Positions 1 through 6,417 of a DNA stretch of 6,443 nt are shown piece after piece. How positions within the stretch are numbered: the first letter of the stretch is position 1; each line of letters starts with the position of its first letter. The notes under the pieces were generated by a model that saw only the letters and a list, made by a program, of their open reading frames with translations, did not search any database and was not told the origin of the DNA. The DNA is from Caldifarciminota bacterium. GTDB taxonomy: Bacteria; WOR-3; Hydrothermia; UBA1063; CAJXJZ01. The stretch lies in assembly GCA_027073945.1 (NCBI GenBank), contig JALTEL010000481.1, positions 1-6,443 on the forward strand, given 5' to 3'. Position numbers and translations under genes: made by a program.

Positions 1-637
1 CCGGCCGCTCGGCCTTGTTCAGGGTCTCAAGCACCCCAAGGGCATCCTTGGAGATTGCCTCATCGGAAGGGGCATTCTCTACAGTAAAGGATGCTAACCG
101 GGCCGGGTCTATCGGCGCCCCCTGGACATCGAGAGGAATATCCAGCCACACCGGGCCGGGACGACCTCTCATGGCAAGATGAATGGCCCGTTGCAGCTCA
201 TATTTTATTTTCTCCGGCTCGGTCACACAGGCTGCGTATTTGGTAACCGGAGACACGATATCTACGATATTGATCTCCTGGTCCCCCAACTGTCGGAGCC
301 TGTTATCAGGATATAAAAAGCTGCAGGTTTCTTTTTTGACCTGTCCCGAGAGATAAAGCACCGGGACAGAATCGAGCCACTGGCCGATCACTCCGGTCAA
401 GGCGTTGGTCCCGCCCGGTCCTGAGGTCACATTGACCACCCCAAGCCCGCCGATGGCACGGGCATATCCTTCCGCCGCTATTGCCGCCCCCTGCTCGTGG
501 TGATTGCAGACGTAATGGATCCGTGGTTCCCGGCCCAGAGCGTCGTTTAAATGCATGGCCCCGCCGCCGGTTACAAGAAACACATTCCTGACACCCTGAT
601 CCGCCAAATACTGAAATATAAAATCGGCTACACGCAT
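1..637 (-). CDS. Thiamine-diphosphate-dependent enzyme, acetolactate synthase superfamily, YerE-like (partial, N-terminal 212 residues)
   Basis: I translated this frame by hand from the ATG at 637-635. It stays open for 212 codons to the left edge, so the C-terminal two thirds are missing. What is visible is the pyrimidine-binding (TPP_enzyme_N) domain: VTGGGAMHLND at 22-32, the cofactor-activating glutamate at E48 in NHHEQGAAIAAEGYAR, TSGPGGTNALTG at 71-82, and RPGPVWLDIPLDVQGA at 159-174, which ends the domain. Related enzymes join two-carbon units from pyruvate to an acceptor. In O-antigen clusters next to rfbFGH the known example is YerE, which adds an acetyl branch to CDP-4-keto-3,6-dideoxyglucose during yersiniose synthesis. 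The YerE assignment rests on context and remembered similarity; ordinary acetolactate synthase is less likely at this locus. The start is 8 nt after the aldolase stop with no good Shine-Dalgarno, suggesting translational coupling. This is the GC-richest gene in the window. Confidence 0.92.
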   Translation of the reverse strand, partial: MRVADFIFQYLADQGVRNVFLVTGGGAMHLNDALGREPRIHYVCNHHEQGAAIAAEGYARAIGGLGVVNVTSGPGGTNALTGVIGQWLDSVPVLYLSGQVKKETCSFLYPDNRLRQLGDQEINIVDIVSPVTKYAACVTEPEKIKYELQRAIHLAMRGRPGPVWLDIPLDVQGAPIDPARLASFTVENAPSDEAISKDALGVLETLNKAERP

Positions 638-645
638 AATAAAAA

Positions 646-1428
646 TTACCGGAGCCGACTCTCGATCATATCGATTCGCTTCTCGTCTTCTGCCTTGATT
701 CCGGAATAATACCTCCTCTTGCTCTTCAGCCACTTCAGCTCAAATTCAACTGCCTTGAGAATACCCGCCTCGCCATATTTTTCGGATGAGGCCGGGAACA
801 CCACCTTGCGGGTTTCATATTTATCAAGGATCCCTTCGGAATGCAGACGACTGACGACCGGCAGGGCCTCCTTGGATATCCCACCGCCCATACCGGTCTT
901 AAGGCCCTTTTCCTTCACTTTTGAAAAGGTCTTATGACAGATATCGAACACCTTATCAGATGTATTGATCGCGTCGCGCCCCAGCCCCATGGAACCGGTA
1001 AGATCTACCCGGCCAATGGTAACTCCGCTCAGTAACGAAACATCCGGCAGAGACATAATCTCATCAAAATTATTGAAACCGGTGATGGTCTCCATATTGA
1101 AGGCAAATTCGATATCCTCGGCATTGTCTTCCGGAACCATATTCTTGATGAGGTTGGTGAACTTGGAGATGGCGTAGGCGGTTTCCCCCATTGGTGCGAC
1201 AATACCCTTTACCCCCAGTGACAACCCATTATAGATATCGGTCACCGCCTCTACCCCGCCTATTTTCAAAATAATCGGCAAACCTACATACGAGGTAATA
1301 TCCTTCAGGCGCATAAGTTCTTCCATCCGACTTCCCTCGGCCTCGAACTCCGCCTTTATTTCAAAAACCCCGTATTTTTCTTTCAGTTCCGTAAGAACCG
1401 TAACCATATCTTTTTCGAGAATATTCAT
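646..1428 (-). CDS. HpcH/HpaI-like aldolase family protein (260 aa)
   Basis: The protein looks like a single TIM-barrel of the HpcH/HpaI aldolase / citrate lyase beta superfamily, whose members cleave or form C-C bonds of 2-keto or acyl-CoA substrates with a divalent metal. Length (260 aa) fits. Visible landmarks are KAEFEAEGSR (25-34), KIGGVEAVTDI (55-65), GVKGIVAPMGET (72-83), the likely metal ligands E113 (in NMETITG) and D142 (in IGRVDLTGSMG), and TGMGGGIS (178-185). Where HpaI has its catalytic arginine (VRP motif), this protein seems to have K55, so classical HpaI activity should not be assumed. The start is firm: the RfbH stop is followed by AAGGAGGAAGGAGTTA and then ATG, a doubled ribosome-binding site. 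It lies between rfbH and the ThDP gene, so it probably serves the same sugar pathway, perhaps by supplying pyruvate. The exact substrate is unknown. Confidence 0.82.
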   Translation of the reverse strand: MNILEKDMVTVLTELKEKYGVFEIKAEFEAEGSRMEELMRLKDITSYVGLPIILKIGGVEAVTDIYNGLSLGVKGIVAPMGETAYAISKFTNLIKNMVPEDNAEDIEFAFNMETITGFNNFDEIMSLPDVSLLSGVTIGRVDLTGSMGLGRDAINTSDKVFDICHKTFSKVKEKGLKTGMGGGISKEALPVVSRLHSEGILDKYETRKVVFPASSEKYGEAGILKAVEFELKWLKSKRRYYSGIKAEDEKRIDMIESRLR

Positions 1429-1446
1429 TAACTCCTTCCTCCTTAT
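1429..1446 (-). promoter_or_regulatory. Doubled Shine-Dalgarno before the aldolase gene
   Basis: The 18-nt gap between the RfbH stop and the aldolase ATG reads ATAAGGAGGAAGGAGTTA on the coding strand. It contains two adjacent purine-rich ribosome-binding sequences: AAGGAGG about 9 nt from the ATG and AAGGAG only 3 nt from it. The first has usable spacing. This is the strongest site in the cluster and suggests the aldolase is translated efficiently even though it is a downstream gene. Confidence 0.7.
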
Positions 1447-3111
1447 TTAAGGCGCCTGTTTACCTAAAACAAACTGCTCAATCCGCACACAGATATACGC
1501 AATCTTCTCTTCTGTCATTCCCGGATACACCCCCACCCAGAATGTATTATTCATCACCTCATCGGTTTTGTCAAGATCGCCGGAGACACGAAACCCGACA
1601 CCGGTATTCCGCATCTCGTCAAAGCATGGATGTTTCAACAGGTTGCCGGCAAAGAGCATCCTCGTTTGAATGCCTTGATTTTCAAGGTGGTTAACAATCT
1701 CGTCACGTCCGAAAGCGGCATCCGGCCGCACGGTCAAGAGAAACCCGAACCAGCTCGGGTCCGAATTATTAGTGGGTTCCGGCAGGATGAGCTTGTCATG
1801 CAAACCGTCAAGCCCATCCCGCATTTTTTGCCAGTTTGCCTTTCTCGCCCTGATGAATTCCGGCAGCTTTTCGAGCTGTGCGCAACCCACGGCCGCCTGC
1901 ATGTCAGTGACTTTCAGGTTATAGCCGAAATGGGAATAGACATATTTATGGTCATAACCAAAGGGCAACTCGCCGAACTGCTGCTTGAATCTTTTTTTAC
2001 AGGTGTCATCCTTACCCGAGACACACCAGCAGTCCCGCCCCCAATCACGAAAAGATTCAATTAGTCGTTTCAGTTGGCCATTGTTTGTATAAACGGCTCC
2101 GCCTTCACCCATTGTCATGTGGTGTGGGGGGTAAAAACTTGAGGTGCCGATATCGCCAATTGTGCCGGTATGGTGCCATTTCCCATCAATGAAATATTTG
2201 GAACCGAGTGCATCGCAATTATCTTCGATAAGCCAAAGATTGTGTATGTCACAAAATTCTTTAACCTTTTTGAGATCAAAAGGGTTGCCCAGGGTATGGG
2301 CAAGCATGACGGCCCTGGTTTTAGGCGATAAGGCTTTCTCTAATTGCGAACAGTCGATATTATAAGTAGGCAGTTCGATATCGACAAAAACTGGGACTGC
2401 TCCATATTGGACAATGGGGGCCACGGTCGTTGGGAAACTAGCAGCCACGGTTATCACCTCATCTCCCCGTTTTATCTGCCTTTTGCCTAAGCTGGGGGAG
2501 GTGAGAGCCATAAATGCAACGAGGTTTGCGGATGATCCTGAATTCACCAGGGAACAATATTTTACCCCAAGGAACTTGGCAAAATCGCTTTCAAACTGTA
2601 TGGCGTATCTGCCCGTTGTTAACCAGAAATCAAGGGATGAGTCCACCAGGTTAATCATCTCTTGTTGGTCAAACACTCTGCCTGCGTAGTTAATTCGATC
2701 TCCTGGTGTGAACTGTTTTTCTGCTTGAGGTGCATGGATTGCTTTGTAATGTGCCTTTACCATGATTTGCGCCCAGGCACGCAATATTTCGTCGACCTTT
2801 GACTGGCTAAGCTGTGCAACTTTGGGGCGTTTGATTATCTTCGCATCTATCACCAGGGTTTTATCAACCCTGATAACACTTTTTTGACGGATGGTGCCGG
2901 ATAGTAGGTCGCCAGGTTCCACAACCACGGCCGCATCATCCCAGCAATAATTTTCCACTTCGCTGGTCATGTAGGCTACGGTAATATCGGTAAATCGTTC
3001 GGAAGATTGGGCTAATATTACCGCTGGTCGAAGTTTTGAACCCGCCTGATTTGTGTAGGGAAACTGCAAAAGGACAATTTCCCCGGTGCGTGTGCCGTTA
3101 TTTGAGGCCAA
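1447..3111 (-). CDS. rfbH: PemK/MazF-type toxin domain fused to RfbH (CDP-4-keto-6-deoxyglucose 3-dehydrase), 554 aa
   Basis: Two domains share one frame. Residues about 8-117 look like a PemK/MazF endoribonuclease fold: GEIVLLQFPYT, then KLRPAVIL with the conserved R28, YMTS with T49/S50, SGTIRQKSVIRVDK (71-84), and a C-terminal helix at about 100-117. Residues about 118-554 are RfbH, which deoxygenates C3 of CDP-4-keto-6-deoxyglucose using PMP and a [2Fe-2S] cluster. It shows NYAGRVFD (141-148), DFWLTTGR (161-168), SGSSANL, AHTLGNPFDL, and SFYPPHHMTMGEGG (325-338), in which H330 replaces the Schiff-base lysine of related aminotransferases. C299, C361, C363 and C371 are the likely cluster ligands. 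The start is TTG (3111-3109), preceded at 6 nt by GGGAGG inside the antitoxin gene; the toxin fold needs this early start. Free RfbH is about 437 aa, and the ATG at codon 117 would give 438 aa, though with no clear Shine-Dalgarno. RfbH identity is very secure, toxin identity good, and expression as one chain is inferred. Confidence 0.9.
   Translation of the reverse strand: MASNNGTRTGEIVLLQFPYTNQAGSKLRPAVILAQSSERFTDITVAYMTSEVENYCWDDAAVVVEPGDLLSGTIRQKSVIRVDKTLVIDAKIIKRPKVAQLSQSKVDEILRAWAQIMVKAHYKAIHAPQAEKQFTPGDRINYAGRVFDQQEMINLVDSSLDFWLTTGRYAIQFESDFAKFLGVKYCSLVNSGSSANLVAFMALTSPSLGKRQIKRGDEVITVAASFPTTVAPIVQYGAVPVFVDIELPTYNIDCSQLEKALSPKTRAVMLAHTLGNPFDLKKVKEFCDIHNLWLIEDNCDALGSKYFIDGKWHHTGTIGDIGTSSFYPPHHMTMGEGGAVYTNNGQLKRLIESFRDWGRDCWCVSGKDDTCKKRFKQQFGELPFGYDHKYVYSHFGYNLKVTDMQAAVGCAQLEKLPEFIRARKANWQKMRDGLDGLHDKLILPEPTNNSDPSWFGFLLTVRPDAAFGRDEIVNHLENQGIQTRMLFAGNLLKHPCFDEMRNTGVGFRVSGDLDKTDEVMNNTFWVGVYPGMTEEKIAYICVRIEQFVLGKQAP
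2761..3111 (-). other. PemK/MazF-like toxin domain within the fused ORF (residues 1-117)
   Basis: This part encodes the toxin half of the fusion. MazF-type toxins are small ribosome-independent mRNA interferases of roughly 105-120 residues, so a nearly whole domain is present. The arginine of the RP motif (R28) and the T/S pair near residue 49 match residues important for RNA cleavage in the family. No stop codon separates the domain from RfbH: the final helix (KVDEILRAWAQIM) runs straight into the RfbH N-terminus. The antitoxin-like gene immediately upstream supports a type II toxin-antitoxin origin. Cleavage activity in the fused state cannot be judged from sequence. Confidence 0.75.
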
Positions 3112-3355
3112 AATAATCCTCCCAGTCTATGTCGGCATCGTTATCATTGTCAAAAAAAGCGGCAAGGCCTATTTGTTTGAACTCCTTCTCGCTTGTTTTG
3201 GGGCGTGCGACATACTCTTCGGATGATATTTTTGGGTTGTCTTTTTTCTTGCGGGGGATGACGACGATATTAAGCTCTGCTGCATCCACTTCGTCTGGTA
3301 TTGGTTCGAGCAATTCTATACGGCCTTTCTCGTATTTTGCTTTTATCGCTAACAT
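3098..3355 (-). CDS. Small antitoxin-like protein paired with the PemK/MazF domain (85 aa)
   Basis: The protein has the shape of a MazF-partner antitoxin. A short beta-rich N-terminal segment (IKAKYEKGRIELLEPIPDE, residues 4-22, then LNIVVIP at 28-34) resembles the AF2212/DUF104 or DUF2281-like antitoxins. It is followed by a basic linker (RKKK, 35-38) and an acidic, probably disordered tail ending in DIDWEDYFGLK, the kind of tail that wraps a toxin. The exact family is uncertain. It starts 2 nt after the rfbG stop; the site GGAGGAA is formed by the last two rfbG codons, with 5 nt to the ATG. Its 3' end overlaps the toxin-RfbH ORF by 14 nt, and codons 77-80 contain the toxin's ribosome-binding site, so translation is coupled and antitoxin is made first. 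Its position between rfbG and rfbH is unusual for an rfb operon. Confidence 0.75.
   Translation of the reverse strand: MLAIKAKYEKGRIELLEPIPDEVDAAELNIVVIPRKKKDNPKISSEEYVARPKTSEKEFKQIGLAAFFDNDNDADIDWEDYFGLK
3109..3123 (-). promoter_or_regulatory. Shine-Dalgarno and TTG start of the toxin-RfbH ORF, inside the antitoxin gene
   Basis: On the coding strand the order is GGGAGG, ATTATT, then TTG. This good site with 6-nt spacing supports the TTG codon as the real start. It lies within the last codons of the antitoxin gene, so ribosomes finishing the antitoxin can restart on the fused ORF. The weaker TTG codon would keep output of the toxin half below that of the antitoxin. Confidence 0.65.
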
Positions 3356-3357
3356 GT

Positions 3358-4434
3358 CTATTCCTCCACAGCTTGTTCATATTCTTTTATCTGCGCCAGG
3401 CAAACCTCTGCCATATCTTCCTGGGCGTGGTACGCCTGATACCATTCTGTAACTTTACACAAAGCATACTCGAGCGACCATTGCGGCCACCAATTTAACT
3501 CTTGATGCGCCTTGGAGCAGTCTAATTTCAGATAATGCGCCTCGTGGGGATGCGGGCCTTTATTGATTGAGTAGCCTTCATTTTCGGGGAGCAACTGGCA
3601 CATTTTCTCTACAATCCATTGGACAGGTTTTGCCTCAGATTCTGGCGGGCCGAAATTCCAGCCATCGGCATAGGCTATTCCATCATAAGAGAGACGTCGG
3701 GCCAGTAGCAGATACCCATATAATGGTTCCAGAACATATTGCCACGGTCGTATCGCATGGGGATTTCTAATAACAATTTTTTCATTATTAAACAAGGATG
3801 CAATGCAGTCGGGGATCAACCTATCTGCTGCCCAGTCCCCGCCGCCGATGACATTGCCGGCTCTAACGGTTGCTAAGGCAACACCATGTTCGCCATAATT
3901 ATCCTGATTAAAGTATGAATTACGATAAGCGGCCGTTACCAGTTCAGAACATGCCTTACTGTTAGAATAGGGGTCATACCCGCCAAAAGGTTCATTCTCA
4001 CGATAGCCCCATAGCCACTCTTTATTTTCATAGACCTTATCTGTCGTTACGTTAATAGCGGCTCGTACTGACGGCGTGTTGCGTATTGCTTCAAGGACAT
4101 TGACTGTCCCCATAACATTTATTTCATAGGTTTCAACAGGTATTTTGTATGAATCACGTACTAAGGGTTGGGCTGCCATATGAATGACGATCTCAGGGTC
4201 GGATTCCTGCATTGCTTCGGTTAATTGTTGTGCATTCCGGATATCTCCTTTAATGGAAGATATGGTGTCTGCTATGCCGCATATATCAAAGAGGCTTGGA
4301 TTGGTAGGCGGCTCAAGGGCATAGCCCGTAATCTCCGCCCCCATTTGATTGAACCAGAGGCATAGCCATGCTCCCTTGAAGCCGGTATGTCCGGTAATGA
4401 AGACACGTTTACCGTTATAGAAATTATCAAACAT
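3358..4434 (-). CDS. rfbG: CDP-glucose 4,6-dehydratase
   Basis: This NAD-dependent extended short-chain dehydrogenase converts CDP-D-glucose to CDP-4-keto-6-deoxyglucose, the second step of CDP-dideoxysugar synthesis in the cytoplasm. With the start chosen here the product is 358 aa, normal for RfbG. It shows the Rossmann motif TGHTGFKG (14-21), MAAQPLVRDSY (86-96), the catalytic TTDKVY with T131, D132 and K133, the Y156-xxx-K160 pair in YDPYSNSK, RAGNVIGGGDW (191-201) and RPWQYVLEPLYGYL from 229. I prefer the ATG at 4434-4432 over the in-frame ATG 15 nt upstream (363 aa): it overlaps the rfbF stop as TAATG and has GAAGG 7 nt upstream, and the longer start would add five residues not expected in the family. 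The terminal Glu-Glu codons double as the ribosome-binding site of the antitoxin gene. Confidence 0.96.
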   Translation of the reverse strand: MFDNFYNGKRVFITGHTGFKGAWLCLWFNQMGAEITGYALEPPTNPSLFDICGIADTISSIKGDIRNAQQLTEAMQESDPEIVIHMAAQPLVRDSYKIPVETYEINVMGTVNVLEAIRNTPSVRAAINVTTDKVYENKEWLWGYRENEPFGGYDPYSNSKACSELVTAAYRNSYFNQDNYGEHGVALATVRAGNVIGGGDWAADRLIPDCIASLFNNEKIVIRNPHAIRPWQYVLEPLYGYLLLARRLSYDGIAYADGWNFGPPESEAKPVQWIVEKMCQLLPENEGYSINKGPHPHEAHYLKLDCSKAHQELNWWPQWSLEYALCKVTEWYQAYHAQEDMAEVCLAQIKEYEQAVEE

Positions 4435-5201
4435 TACCAGACCTTCCATGGGGCTTTATTTGTCTGCCAGAGTTCTTCTAACCTCACCTTGTCACGAAGA
4501 GTATCCATGGCCTTCCAAAAACCATCGTGTTTATAGGCGACCAACTGATTTTCAGATGCCAGTTGCTCCAGCGGTTCCTGCTCCCAGGTTGTCTGATCTC
4601 CGGTGATATAATCTAACACCTTTGATTCCAGGACGAAGAAACCTCCGTTAACCCAGCCGCCGTCACCTTTGGGCTTTTCCTGAAATTTTTGGATCAGATT
4701 ATCTTTAATATCCAACGAGCCGTAACGACCGGGAGGCTGGATGGCTGTCATGGTTGCCAATAGATCTTGTTCAGCATGGTATTGTATTAGCTTGGTAATA
4801 TTAACGTCTGAGACTCCGTCGCCATAGGTGAAGCAAAAACTTTTACCATTAATATATGGTGCAACTCTCTTCAACCGACCACCTGTTAGAGAGTTGTCTC
4901 CTGTATCCACTAATGTTACCTTCCATGGCTCAGTATGCCTGTGATGCACTTCCATATTGTTATTGGTCATGTCAAAGGTTACATCAGACATATGAAGGAA
5001 GTAATTGGCAAAATACTCCTTTATTATATAGCCTTTATATCCAAGACACACTATAAATTCATTGATTCCATAATGAGAGTATATCTTCATTATGTGCCAG
5101 AGGATAGGACGCCCGCCTATTTCAATCATAGGTTTGGGCTTGATATGGGTTTCTTCGGAAATGCGTGTTCCGAAACCACCTGCTAAGATAACTGCTTTCA
5201 T
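4434..5201 (-). CDS. rfbF: Glucose-1-phosphate cytidylyltransferase
   Basis: The enzyme makes CDP-D-glucose from CTP and glucose 1-phosphate, the entry step for CDP-linked 6-deoxy and 3,6-dideoxy sugars. At 255 aa it matches the usual length of about 257. The nucleotidyltransferase fold is clear: LAGGFGTR (6-13) for nucleotide binding, [18 protein letters not shown] (21-38), TYGDGVSD (125-132) with the metal-binding D128, [17 protein letters not shown] (174-190) and [13 protein letters not shown] (225-237). The ATG at 5201 starts directly at the conserved N-terminus; GGAGT lies 10 nt upstream, slightly far. It is the first gene after the 91-bp gap and is translationally coupled to rfbG at its 3' end. 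Codon use is AT-richer than in the ThDP gene at the left end. Nothing looks broken. Confidence 0.97.
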   Translation of the reverse strand: MKAVILAGGFGTRISEETHIKPKPMIEIGGRPILWHIMKIYSHYGINEFIVCLGYKGYIIKEYFANYFLHMSDVTFDMTNNNMEVHHRHTEPWKVTLVDTGDNSLTGGRLKRVAPYINGKSFCFTYGDGVSDVNITKLIQYHAEQDLLATMTAIQPPGRYGSLDIKDNLIQKFQEKPKGDGGWVNGGFFVLESKVLDYITGDQTTWEQEPLEQLASENQLVAYKHDGFWKAMDTLRDKVRLEELWQTNKAPWKVW

Positions 5202-5230
5202 TTATGTGCTTACTCCAATAATAGTCAGTT

Positions 5231-5256
5231 GAAGCCTTCAAATGAAGCCTTCAAAT
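5231..5256. repeat. Perfect tandem duplication of a 13-bp unit
   Basis: GAAGCCTTCAAAT occurs twice with no gap and no mismatch. Each unit contains GAAG/CTTC half-sites around a single C, so it is nearly palindromic. The pair lies 30 bp upstream of the rfbF start codon, in the only real intergenic gap of the cluster, where a regulator could bind. A simple replication-slippage duplication is equally possible. Confidence 0.85.
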
Positions 5257-5287
5257 TCTGGGGGCGAGCCGAGGCAATCGCCCAGAA
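5256..5287. terminator. Imperfect hairpin just after the glycosyltransferase stop, possible weak terminator or attenuator
   Basis: TTCTGGGGGCGA pairs with TCGCCCAGAA, giving about ten base pairs with a two-G bulge and a 10-nt loop. It begins 5 nt past the stop of the glycosyltransferase gene. Read in the direction of transcription (minus strand), the stem is followed by AATTTGAAGG, not a proper U-run, so intrinsic termination would be weak. A T-run exists only on the plus-strand side, where no gene converges. It may lower readthrough from the glycosyltransferase into rfbF or stabilise the 3' end of its transcript. Confidence 0.4.
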
Positions 5288-5292
5288 AAATT

Positions 5293-6417
5293 TTATCTGT
5301 TTTGTATTTGTTGCTTAATATTTTTATAATATGATTTCAACTCTTTACAATAGTCATTGTGATATCTCTCATAGTATTTTATATAGTTTCTCTTGTAATT
5401 TTTTTTGTCAACAGCACTCCTTTCAAGATAAAATTCATCCAGGTAAGCAAGCAGCGTGCGATAAGTGGTATCCAGCAATGAGAGACTATCGATATCCGTA
5501 TCTTCATAAAAAACTTTTATAGAAAGAGATACCAAAAATAAAGTTTTAAAGCTAAGATGAGTGTACATTTTCATAAAGGTACTAAAATCTTTTTGGCATA
5601 CATCTAAGTCTTTAAAGATATTGACAAAACCTTTATGCTGATCGAGACGTCCTTCTAAAGTGGCATACAGGGGTACCGACTTCCTTGGATTGATGGCAGT
5701 GTCAACGGGGCCTGTAATTTCTTTCTCAGCTTCTCCCTCATTTATTAAAACAATATCCAGGCCTTGTACTGATCTGTATTGACACAATAATAACTCAAAA
5801 AACATGTGCGGATAATAAAGGCATGCCTCGTTATCCAGATGAGATTTAACGTACTCGATTCCGTTATGTTGCTTTAACAACCCATTATTAAGAACCATGC
5901 CAGACATATAATTTGAGGTTAACATATATGTCAATAGGGCATCTTCCCCCGCTTCCGCCAATTTGAATGATGGAACAAAACCCTGCTTATCGCCTTTGGT
6001 TCTGACAATTGCCAAACTATCTTCACTATTCCTCAATATACTCATTAATTTAGGCAAAACTTGAAGATTCACCAAATCTTCATCACTCAAAAGCAAGAGG
6101 AATTTCCCCTGCGCTATTTCACATACTTTGCAGATATTGGGGGCAAAGTCCTGGTTTTCTTGAAAAGAGAAATAGGTTAAACGCGAATCATCTATTTTGC
6201 TGATTTTATCGTAATAATCTTTGCTCGCATTTTGGGTGCCGTTATTTGATAATACAATCTCTATTTCCTCGTCATAATAACATTGCAAATTGTGGATGAC
6301 ATTGTCATACGCGCGATTGCCCCTGTTATAGCTTGGGATACATATACTCAGCAGGATATTGTCTCTCCGGCGGCATTTTTCTGATTTACTGATGCGCCCC
6401 CTGTGAATTTCATCCAT
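5293..6417 (-). CDS. Glycosyltransferase, GT-A fold, family 2-like (start uncertain)
   Basis: This is probably a cytoplasmic transferase that adds a sugar from a nucleotide donor to a growing surface glycan. N-terminal motifs are typical of GT2: LSICIPSYNRG (23-33), EIVLSNNG (53-60) and LLLLSDEDLV (107-116), where D112-E113-D114 occupies the metal/nucleotide-binding DXD place. The C-terminal half has no motif I recognise; its end (about 326-374) is rich in Tyr, Lys and Asn and looks helical. No membrane segment is evident, although 291-303 is hydrophobic. The ATG at 6417 puts 22 residues before the first strand, longer than usual, and the site before it (CAGG, 11 nt away) is poor. The frame has no stop between this ATG and the right edge, so the gene may begin outside the window. 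Strong AT bias sets it apart from the left-end genes. Donor and acceptor cannot be read from sequence; the neighbours suggest a dideoxyhexose glycan. Confidence 0.83.
   Translation of the reverse strand: MDEIHRGRISKSEKCRRRDNILLSICIPSYNRGNRAYDNVIHNLQCYYDEEIEIVLSNNGTQNASKDYYDKISKIDDSRLTYFSFQENQDFAPNICKVCEIAQGKFLLLLSDEDLVNLQVLPKLMSILRNSEDSLAIVRTKGDKQGFVPSFKLAEAGEDALLTYMLTSNYMSGMVLNNGLLKQHNGIEYVKSHLDNEACLYYPHMFFELLLCQYRSVQGLDIVLINEGEAEKEITGPVDTAINPRKSVPLYATLEGRLDQHKGFVNIFKDLDVCQKDFSTFMKMYTHLSFKTLFLVSLSIKVFYEDTDIDSLSLLDTTYRTLLAYLDEFYLERSAVDKKNYKRNYIKYYERYHNDYCKELKSYYKNIKQQIQNR

Noticed and set aside
719..1177. Plus-strand open frames of 70-72 codons opposite the aldolase
   Set aside because: They are antisense to a gene with family motifs along its length, lack good start signals and resemble no known protein.
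1630..2064. Plus-strand open frame of 144 codons opposite rfbH
   Set aside because: It lies wholly inside a firmly identified minus-strand gene, shows no recognisable domain, and is a shadow of that gene's codon bias.
3129..3498. Plus-strand frames of 65-107 codons across the antitoxin and rfbG 3' end
   Set aside because: They would conflict with the tightly spaced minus-strand genes, whose start, stop and ribosome sites all agree; the hydrophobic translations are typical of antisense frames.
4435..4449. Longer rfbG start at the ATG ending at 4449, adding five residues
   Set aside because: The ATG at 4434 overlaps the rfbF stop as TAATG, has GAAGG at good spacing, and gives the usual family length; the upstream ATG forms part of that ribosome-binding region.
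5212..5250. Possible sigma-70 promoter before rfbF (TATTAT as -10, at 5223-5218 on the minus strand)
   Set aside because: The -10 is a fair match, but the hexamer at 17 bp upstream (TTCATT) matches the -35 consensus poorly and TTGAAG sits only 12 bp away, so I do not call a promoter.
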